In this document: piece after piece, positions 1-7,056 of the stretch
How positions within the stretch are numbered: position 1 is the stretch's first letter
How the letters are laid out: every line of letters starts with the position of its first letter
NCBI GenBank assembly: GCA_009602725.1
Contig: WELB01000001.1
Coordinates: 1,429,762-1,441,489, forward strand
Direction of reading: 5' to 3'
Origin: Spirogloea muscicola
Lineage: Eukaryota > Streptophyta > Zygnematophyceae > Spirogloeales > Spirogloeaceae
DNA: 11,728 bases
The notes under the pieces: generated by a model
Databases searched by the model: none
The model's input: the letters and a program-made list of their open reading frames with translations, nothing else
Told to the model about the DNA's origin: nothing
Made by a program: the position numbers and the translations under genes

Positions 1-110
1 GGGCTGTTCAGGAGGCCAAGCAGCAGAGGCAGGATCAAGGTGCCCCACTCGAGATCCAGCTGCTTTCCCTTCTGCTCCAGCACGTCTACCACAATCTGCC
101 ACGTGCTCAA
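1..110. other. Coding-like left edge of window, strand unresolved
   Basis: The first 110 bases read open on both strands and look coding in each. On the plus strand, the frame starting at base 3 gives an amphipathic Gln/Leu-rich stretch. On the minus strand, the register beginning near base 102 gives a stretch with strong G/C third-position bias (CTG, GAG, CAG, AAG codons), and this frame meets a TGA near 124-126. This could be the edge of an exon of a neighbouring gene, either ending here on the plus strand or reading leftwards on the minus strand. Too little is present to name a family or choose a strand. Confidence 0.25.
100..105. promoter_or_regulatory. CACGTG G-box upstream of the U-box gene
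   Basis: A perfect CACGTG hexamer lies about 245 bp before the first in-frame ATG of the U-box gene. G-boxes bind bZIP and bHLH factors in plants. The position suits a promoter element, but a single hexamer is weak evidence. Confidence 0.2.
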
Positions 111-348
111 ATGGCAACAGAGTCCTCACAATGTGGCACCGCCGCCGCGCCGAGATTCGTACGCCAACCAGCGGCGGCAGACCAGGCGACGCCGGGCGAC
201 GCCGTCCGCCGCCCCTGCGAGGGGCGGGCGTGCGGCGGCGATCACGGGGCGCACGGCGGGCCCCCGCCGCCAGGAGGCGCCGCGCGGCGCCCCGAGGGCC
301 GCGGGCCATCCCGCCGTCACGCTGAAGACATTCATTGTGGTCCCGGCC
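106..348 (+). other. GC-rich leader / putative 5' UTR and proximal promoter
   Basis: This stretch is extremely GC-rich, with many CCGCCG and GGCGGC words, and is the likely promoter or 5' UTR of the U-box gene. It stays open in the gene's own frame back to base 1, but contains no in-frame ATG before 349. Two out-of-frame ATGs occur, at 111 and 131. The one at 111 opens a long frame that runs over the real start to 860. Transcription therefore probably begins downstream of 133, or the upstream ATGs dampen translation. No TATA box is visible. Confidence 0.45.
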
Positions 349-3300
349 ATGACATCCGGCAGCCCTCGGGCGCCGGGGATCATGGGCCTCAGCGTCAACT
401 CCGTGCACAATGCCTCGCTGCTTGGCGGCTACGAGCCGGCCGCCGTGCTGGCGTCCATCGTCAAAGCCATCGACCAGGTGAAGAAGCTCGCGTCGGAGAT
501 CGTGGTGGACCGCGCCAGCTTCCTGCGCCTGGCCTCCTACCTCGCGGACCTCCGCTACGTCCTGGACGAGGTCACCAAGCGCCGGCCGGACCTGCTCAAG
601 GGCGGCGCCATCGAGGGGCTGCAGAGGCTCGAGGCCGCCGTCCACTGGGCGTACGAGGTCACGCGCCGCACGTCGCTGCGGAGCCGGGTGTACCTCCTGC
701 TCAACACGAAGAAGGTGGTCGAGGATGTGCAGTCCACCGTGCAGGAGGTTGGCCACTGCCTCGCCCTCGTCTCCCTCATGGAGCTCACGGCAGCATTCCC
801 CGACGACCTGCGGGAGAAGGTGGCGCAGCTCAGGACAGAGATGCGCAGCGCCGTCTTTGAGCCCTCACCCGTTCTCGTGGACTTGGCAAACGAGATCGAG
901 GAGCAGCTGCTGAACATCGACGACCAGCGTCGGGTAATCGATCTGGTCACTGACATTGCCCGGGAGGCAGCGGTTCCGCTGAGCGAGGCTGCAGAACTCA
1001 AGGCGGAGGTGCAGCGCGATCTGTCAGAGGCGCAATTGGAGATGCGGGAGATGGACGCAATGCTGCTGAAGCAGCTCTACAACCTGCTCAGCAGCGTGGA
1101 CTCCACCAAGTTCGTGTCCCAGTCGTCGCTGGGGAAGAAGATACAGCGGACGCTCTCAGCCTCAATCCCGGCTTCCTTCAAGGACCCGATCACCGGCGAG
1201 CTCATGGAGGACCCTGTACTGCTTGTGGAGGCCAGCCGAACGTACGACCGGAAGTCCATCGAGCGCTGGTTTGCTACCCACCCCGGCCACCACACTTGCC
1301 CAGACACTGGCCAGGAGCTTCGCAGCATCGAGGTGGTGCCCAACGACGCCCTGCGGCAGGCGATTGAGGAGGATGTGGAGTGCATCAATCACAAGATACT
1401 GGGGCAAGGCTTGGGCAAGCTGTCGTCAGAGGACCCCAAGGTGGTTGAGCTGGCTGTGAATCAGCTGCTCAACCTCAGCCTTGCAGATGAGAAGTATGCA
1501 GACCACCTGGTGTACATTGGGGGAGTGCGCTATCTTGCAGAGTTGCTGAAAGGAGAGGCCCCTTTAGAATTGAAGGAGAAAGCCATTGCCATTATGGTAC
1601 ACCTGTTGGCACTCTCAGATGATAGCAAGGTAGATACCTCACCCCACATTGACATACATCTGACACGTGCTACGCTCATGTGCTGCGCGATGAGATTCTT
1701 GAACCCCCTTCATGCTGCATACTCCTTGTTGGCTTACCCTGCCTGAATCTGCAAGTGTTGCATCAACAAAGGCTAGCCTCAACACCATGTCTGCAATGAG
1801 TGACTAGCTGAGCTGCACATACTATGCATGGATGCGCACTGACACTGATGCTCCTGCATGTGTTGCCAGGCCGAGGTCACTGACCTGGGGATCGTCCCTG
1901 TCTTGATCAAGATGTGCAATGAGTCGCCAGTCACTGTTGGCGCGCGTGTCTTGGATGTGCTAGCTATTCTCGCCAGAACAGAGGCCGGACAAGCAGCTAT
2001 CAAGAATGAGACTGGCTCCGTGTTCCTGCTCGCTGCAGTTGTCAACACCAACAAAGACGACAGGGTCAAGCAGGTTGCAGAGCAGGCCCTCCAGGGGCTG
2101 TGGAAGGAGGATCCTGAAGTTGCCATTCAGATGGGCTGGGCCGGGCTTTTCAAGCCTATTGTAGCCAAGCTTGCGCCAGGTAAGAGGCATCTCTTGATCG
2201 TCATTTGTGGGCCTGAGATCAGTAGTATACAGGCTTAGGATGGCACACAGTTGGGAACGCGACTATCCGATAAAGACTGCATAAATGGTGGCCAAGCGCA
2301 CGCTGATGTATCAAGCTCATTGCCTCGCACCATGGAAATAGTCAATCATTTTGCCATTCACTTGGGAATTGAGCCCTTTGACCAACGATACCAACGAATT
2401 GCCAATTGGTGTTGGTAATAGTGCTTCTTCTTGGTTGACATAATGTGCAGAGAATCCAATGGAGATTAGAACGATGATGGCTGACGCTACAGTCACTGTG
2501 GGAGCAAGCGCGAAAAGTAGAGTGGCCCTTGTGGAGGAAGGAGTTGTGCCTCCGCTGGTAGACTTGCTCAACAAAGGGACCTTTGAGGCGAAGGCTGCAG
2601 CCGTCTACGCGCTTGAGCACCTCTCCCATACGGAGTCGAATAGGTGAGGAGATCAAACACACATTATGATTTTGGGGTGGATCAAGAGTTGACATCCCTG
2701 CAAGTTTGAGATTGAGAGATTCTTTGTGGGAGTGCTGACTAGTCTACCTCGCTGGACTTTCTTGTAGGGTGCACCTCTCCAAGCACCGCGCTATCCCTGC
2801 GCTGGTCCAGAATAGGAATGCCGGACCGCCTGGCATGAGAGAGGCAGCTGAGGCCACTCTCGCCAACCTGGCGTTGGTGGATAAGGACATCGAGTCACTG
2901 GATGAGGAGGATAGAGCCACAATGCTGATACTGGTGCTGGGGAATGGAACGAACAGAGAATATGCAGTTCGGGCGCTTGAATTCATGGTGAAAGAGAACG
3001 GTGCAAGGAGCGGCAAAATGAGAAGTCTGCTGCTTGGTGACGATGCAGCAGTGCCTGCCATTTTTGACCTCCTGGCAGTGAGTTTTCAGCTAACATTCTT
3101 GGATATAATGCAGCTTGTTGGCCAGGAAGTTTACATGTCATAACCTGCTGCCATATGCCTTACTTCCTGCTGCAGGAATTAACAGTTGGTTGAGATAATT
3201 TATTTCAATAACACTTCTGCATGTGAATATGTCCAGGAATGCCATTCTCAATCAGGCTCAATGCGGGCCAGCACACTCATCCTCCTTAGTTACCTTGCTC

Positions 3301-5218
3301 AAGACCCCGATGCTAGTGAGAAACTTGTGACAAGCGACAGCGTCACAAGAATCATCGTCAAGTTACTGGATCGGCCCATTCCAGCAGAGGAAAGGGAGGC
3401 AGTGGCCTGCATTCTCGCTGGCATGGCCGGAAATCCCAGCAGTCGAAAGGTTCTGCTAAAAGAAGAGGTAAGGGTCATACAGGCACCCTAGGTCTGCAGT
3501 CAATTTGAAGTGATGCGTTCTAGCGGCTGAGCAAAGTATTCAGCATGGACTTCATAGGCCAGTTGACCACAAAGTGCAATCGTAGAGATAGTGGTGCAAC
3601 CTTCTCCTTTGAAGATGGTCTTCTATCTTGGACTTCTGCTGCAGTACATAATGGCCGCAGTTGATGATACTATTTGTTTCAGGAGACTGTTGTCATCCTA
3701 ATTTTGTGGGTCATGATTGCCCAGGCTCTCCCGGCACTTGTGAAGTGCCTGCAGTCCCAAAGCCCGAACATGCGGACACATGCGTGTCAAGCCATCTCTA
3801 AGTTTACAAACCCAAGGTATCACTAGACCCTTGTTGTTTGACGTATGCTCTCTTTGCTTCCAATGTGCTGTCTTTGAAGCTCATAGCACTCCCTGTGAAG
3901 CCATCCTATTTCAGAAACGCAATCTCTGGTGATTGGATGTCATGCTACCTTCACTGGAGTCTGAGGTCTATTACTCATGACCTGTCTGCGCTTGTCCAAG
4001 CCTTGCTGACTCCAGCCCTTGAAGCAGTGTGCTTAGTTTTCCAAGTTGGTTCTATCTGTGCAGCGAGCCTGATGCTTGTCAAGAGGTGTTCCAGCTTGGT
4101 GCAATTTCACCACTCATAGATGTTCTCCGTAATGGCACGGATCCTGCACGTCAATCTGCTGCTGTGGCATTGGGCAACCTCTCTTTGGCGCAGCCCAGCT
4201 TGGCTACAGATGGTGTATCAGATGCTCGCAAGCACAGGGGACTTGGATCTAAGCTCATGGCGGGCTTCGGGGTGAAGGAGAAGGGCTTTTGTAAGGTGCA
4301 CTGCTTATCCACAGAGGCTGTTTTCTTGCTGTCTATGTAAGAGAGGTCTTAGAGAGTTTATCCATTGGATGACTGCCTGTCATCATGATTGTTCTACATT
4401 GTGATACTGTTTGCGTCAAGGTATGATATGACCTCATATTAGCACCTAGGATGCAGCCTGCTGGCTCCCTGTCTTGCTTACAATTGATCGTCAGTGGAAA
4501 TAATTCTGTTGTCACTTATACAGTCGTTGGTGCAGTTTCACTTCCTAATACCTCAACCTGATCTTGCAGGTGCATCAAGGCAGATGCACAGCTGCTGGTC
4601 ATTTCTGCCTGGTGGAGAGTGATGCTGTACCTCTTTTAGTTGCTCTTATAAAGGAGGGCAGTGCAGCTGCTGCTTCAAGTGCTGCAACTTCTCTGGGGAC
4701 CTTGTTGGATGTACGTGTTCACAGCTGCCCTTCCTGGTCTCTGAAGAGGGGACAATCTTGTTACTAACACATGATTCTGCCAAGGTCCTCTGGCTGCTGC
4801 ATAAGAACTGCTCAGGCTGGAGGGGCTGATAAGACAACCTGTTCCCAGTGCTCGTGGGATTTGGGTCCAAGTTTGTTGCTGCTATGATGGAGCTAAAGCT
4901 CTTTCTTTCTGTGGCCATGCATTGCAGGACGAAGAAGACAGTGACAGAGCCGTGGACTATCTAGTCAAGAGTGACATCATTGACGCAATGATTGGTCTTA
5001 TTGCCAAGAGCCCTAGTAGCTCGAAGATTGTTGTGACCATTCTGGAAAGGGTGTTCAAAGCCAAGAAGTACAGAGGGCACAAGTTCTCTGACACCGCAGT
5101 CAACAACCTATTGTCATTGGCTAATAATGGCAGGGAAGAGGTGCGGACTGCTGCCATAAGCACCCTGGAGCAACTCAAGCTCCTCCCCAAAGGCTTCAGG
5201 CAAGAGCCGGGCTCTTGA
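349..5218 (+). CDS. U-box/ARM-repeat E3 ubiquitin ligase (PUB42/43/44-like), 9 exons
   Basis: This is a plant U-box E3 ligase, which passes ubiquitin from an E2 to substrates bound by its ARM repeats. Inferred exons are 349-1629, 1870-2179, 2451-2643, 2768-3077, 3237-3467, 3725-3816, 4064-4295, 4570-4710 and 4928-5218. All have GT-AG borders and joined phases, and give about 1026 residues ending in TGA. Residues ~36-250 form the helical U-box N-terminal domain. The U-box starts near residue 276, with the DPITGELMEDPV core, the YDRKSIERWF helix and CPDTGQEL. ARM repeats fill residues ~355-1015, with blocks such as AISPLIDVLRNGTDPARQSA. Domain order resembles the PUB42/43/44 (SAUL1) group, but no particular ortholog is claimed. 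ATG 382 has better Kozak context (A at -3, G at +4) and may be the true start, giving 1015 residues. Exon 1 is much richer in GC than later exons. The donor of exon 7 (GTGCAC) is weak. Confidence 0.9.
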
Positions 5219-5413
5219 TAGTGGTTGGGTTCGTAGGATAGAAGATAAGCACAGTAGAGTAGTGTATCATGTCCTCTTACCCACTGATTGCAGCCGCTTC
5301 AGAAGCAAGCAGTTGCTCCGCTGAAAACTTAGGGTTGGAGAGAGAAGATTGTCAGGCAGTCCGTCAGCCAGTTGACGGGCAGCTTGTTGTATAATCAGTG
5401 CACCATAACCAGA

Positions 5414-5425
5414 GCACACGTGTGC
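5414..5425. promoter_or_regulatory. 12-bp palindrome GCACACGTGTGC with G-box core
   Basis: A perfect 12-bp palindrome centred on CACGTG, in the 3' flank of the U-box gene and about 1.6 kb upstream of the F-box gene. Such a dyad would suit a dimeric bHLH or bZIP factor, but its place makes any role uncertain. Confidence 0.2.
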
Positions 5426-5879
5426 TTCGGTCACCCCGTTGAGTGGGCAACAAATTTGAGCCCCTTAACAACTCTTTTCATTAATGCATAAGAATTGGCA
5501 TGTAGACCAGTTCCAGCCAATGCAATGTCTCGTTGCAGCTCAGCATACAGCAGTGTCGAAAATGCACCAAAGAGAAGTCCATGTCTGACACACAGGGACC
5601 GCAAACAAGCTTAAACCAAGCCGATAGTCTGGTGCCACGTTTGAATGTGCGAGCTGGTCATGGCTGTCTTTGAGCCAGCTTCAGAGGCCGTGAAGCTCGT
5701 CCTCTGTGATGTTCAAGGAAGAGCTACATGACGTGGTGACTTATACACACCGGCGGTGTCTGAGCTGCCATACATTTACGCTGCCTGTCAACTCAGCCCC
5801 ACTGCAAATCTTACGAATGGCCAAGTGCAGCTACAGTCCTCTTGGCCGAGCTTATGCTCAGTGAATACAGTTCATGGCC

Positions 5880-5989
5880 GGCAGAGGGGCCGGAGGTGTG
5901 AACGGCCAGCCCATTAGGCTTGACCTGACCTGGGGGGCCTTGAGGCGCCGATAGGCGCCTTTGTCATTCTTTTAGGGCTGGCCTCTGCC
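5880..5989. repeat. Nested foldback (inverted repeats)
   Basis: Three nested complementary pairs lie within about 110 bases. GGCAGAGG (5880-5887) pairs with CCTCTGCC (5982-5989). GGCCAGCCC (5904-5912) pairs with GGGCTGGCC (5975-5983), sharing two bases with the first partner. A central hairpin, AGGCGCC-GATA-GGCGCCT, spans 5943-5960. The arrangement could be a MITE-like fossil, a structured 3' or non-coding RNA element, or chance in GC-rich DNA. No flanking target-site duplication was seen. Confidence 0.45.
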
Positions 5990-6250
5990 TACCCCAATTC
6001 TGAGATAGGAATGGAGTGCGTATTGAGTGATGGTCGGATACGGTGCTCTAGTGCAAAGATAATCCTTTTGCGTCTCCCCTCCATTTACATGAGTCTGGCA
6101 ACGTCATAGCGCCCTTGGCGCTTCATGACGCCGGCTAACGTGCTGTGGATGACAGGCACAACAATCGGCCAGACAATCCCCCCTTCCCAGCCTACAGCTG
6201 TCAACGAGAGGGACGTAGCGAGATGAGATGCCGTTTTCTTTCACAGCCTG

Positions 6251-6620
6251 TCTGCAGCGAGCTCGGGCTCATGCTTTGCGCCAGAAAGCTGGTCGAGCTT
6301 TAGCTGGTGGCTCAAAGGCTTGTCGATTACCGTATCAGTTGGCGACCTCTACGTGCTGTCTCGTGGTTACTGAGCGGGTCAGCTTAGCAGCAGTAGCTGG
6401 TAGCTTAGGCCATTCTAGCGTCCCGCAAGCCATCATCGCATGCTATAGGATGCGGCTATCATTGAGTCTGCAGCGCTCCCAGGCACTCGCGATTCACCAG
6501 CGTGCTGGTCGTGCATTAGCCCAGGCGGGTGGCTTCCGTGGTGGTGGTTTGGCTCCTCAGTATAGCTTGTCAGATTTGCATGTGCTCACTCGGGGATATT
6601 TAGTGTCCCCTTTCGCATTC
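6251..6620 (+). repeat. Two diverged tandem copies of a formerly coding repeat, period ~216 bp
   Basis: Copy 1 starts at 6251 and copy 2 at 6467, both with TCTGCAGCG. Over the first 54 bases they agree at about 38 positions by eye. Translated, both begin LQR..., share AGRALA and carry DL(Y/H)VL(S/T)RGY further on, with mostly synonymous changes between the copies. Copy 1 needs a frame shift between the two motifs and then meets TGA, so it is decayed; copy 2 stays open. An open frame covers 6228-6701, but part of copy 1 is read there in the wrong register. This looks like a remnant of a protein-coding repetitive element whose family is not recognised. Confidence 0.5.
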
Positions 6621-6628
6621 ATTCAGGC

Positions 6629-6661
6629 TCCCTCGGACCTTGTCCATTCCTTTGGGCTGGC
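6629..6661 (+). repeat. Dispersed repeat fragment, copy A (related to 10002-10036)
   Basis: This segment reads as APSDLVHSFGLA in the open frame that follows the tandem repeats. It matches the fragment at 10002-10036 at roughly four fifths of positions, with small indels. It lies just downstream of the diverged tandem copies and probably belongs to the same element. Confidence 0.45.
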
Positions 6662-6700
6662 GTTTCCCGGCCACCAGTCAATCTGGCCGCGCTTTCTTTA

Positions 6701-7056
6701 GCCAGCTCATACCCAGTTAAACGGACATTCGCAAGGCTAGAATTAGCCTCCCTTTTCAATTTCATGCGCACCGTGCGCCTTCTCTCTCAGCCGCAGGTGT
6801 GTGCATCTGTCGATGTACTTGCCTTCGGTCTTGGCCACTCAAGCCATCCATCACTCAATTCACGCTCCACCCCACATCCTGTTGCTGTGCATGACGAGGT
6901 CCGAGGGAGCCGACGTCACCGGCCCGCCAGGCACGACGCCGCCTCACCCGCCGCCGCCGCCGCCTCGCCTGCACACGGCGCGCGCGCCGCCGCTGAGCCT
7001 GGTCCGGGCCATGGCGTGACGGCCGAGAGGCTCGCTCGGGAAGGCCATCCTGGGAC
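6701..7056 (+). other. Upstream region / 5' leader of the F-box gene with an upstream ORF
   Basis: From about 6890 the DNA becomes strongly GC-rich with CCG runs, as in the leader of the U-box gene. An ATG at 6891 opens a 42-codon Pro- and Arg-rich upstream ORF ending at TGA 7017-7019. It contains a second in-frame ATG at 7011, which alone would make a two-codon ORF. If transcription starts upstream of 6891, this uORF could limit translation of the main frame starting 37 bases later. No TATA box is obvious. Confidence 0.4.

Larger units (their letters stand above)
5219..6227. other. Intergenic region: 3' flank of the U-box gene
   Basis: About 1 kb without a convincing gene. The first part should hold the 3' UTR of the U-box gene; no clear polyadenylation signal stands out. 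A short open frame from ATG 5270 (about 41 codons) has no recognisable features. Structural features inside are a 12-bp palindrome containing a G-box (5414-5425), a small inverted repeat at 5747-5759 and a nested foldback at 5880-5989. No tRNA or other RNA gene is seen. Confidence 0.5.

Noticed and set aside
40-348. N-terminal extension of the U-box protein from GTG at 40
   Set aside because: Not an ATG, low-complexity Arg/Pro/Ala composition from GC-rich DNA, and no U-box family feature lies before residue 1 of the ATG 349 start.
3170-3236. Alternative acceptors for U-box exon 5 (AGs at 3174-3175, 3183-3184 and 3254-3255)
   Set aside because: The first two would include extra non-ARM sequence and the last breaks phase; 3237 joins in phase 0 with ARM-like sequence.
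5270-5395. Short ORF from ATG 5270
   Set aside because: About 41 residues with no family resemblance, directly in the expected 3' UTR of the U-box gene.
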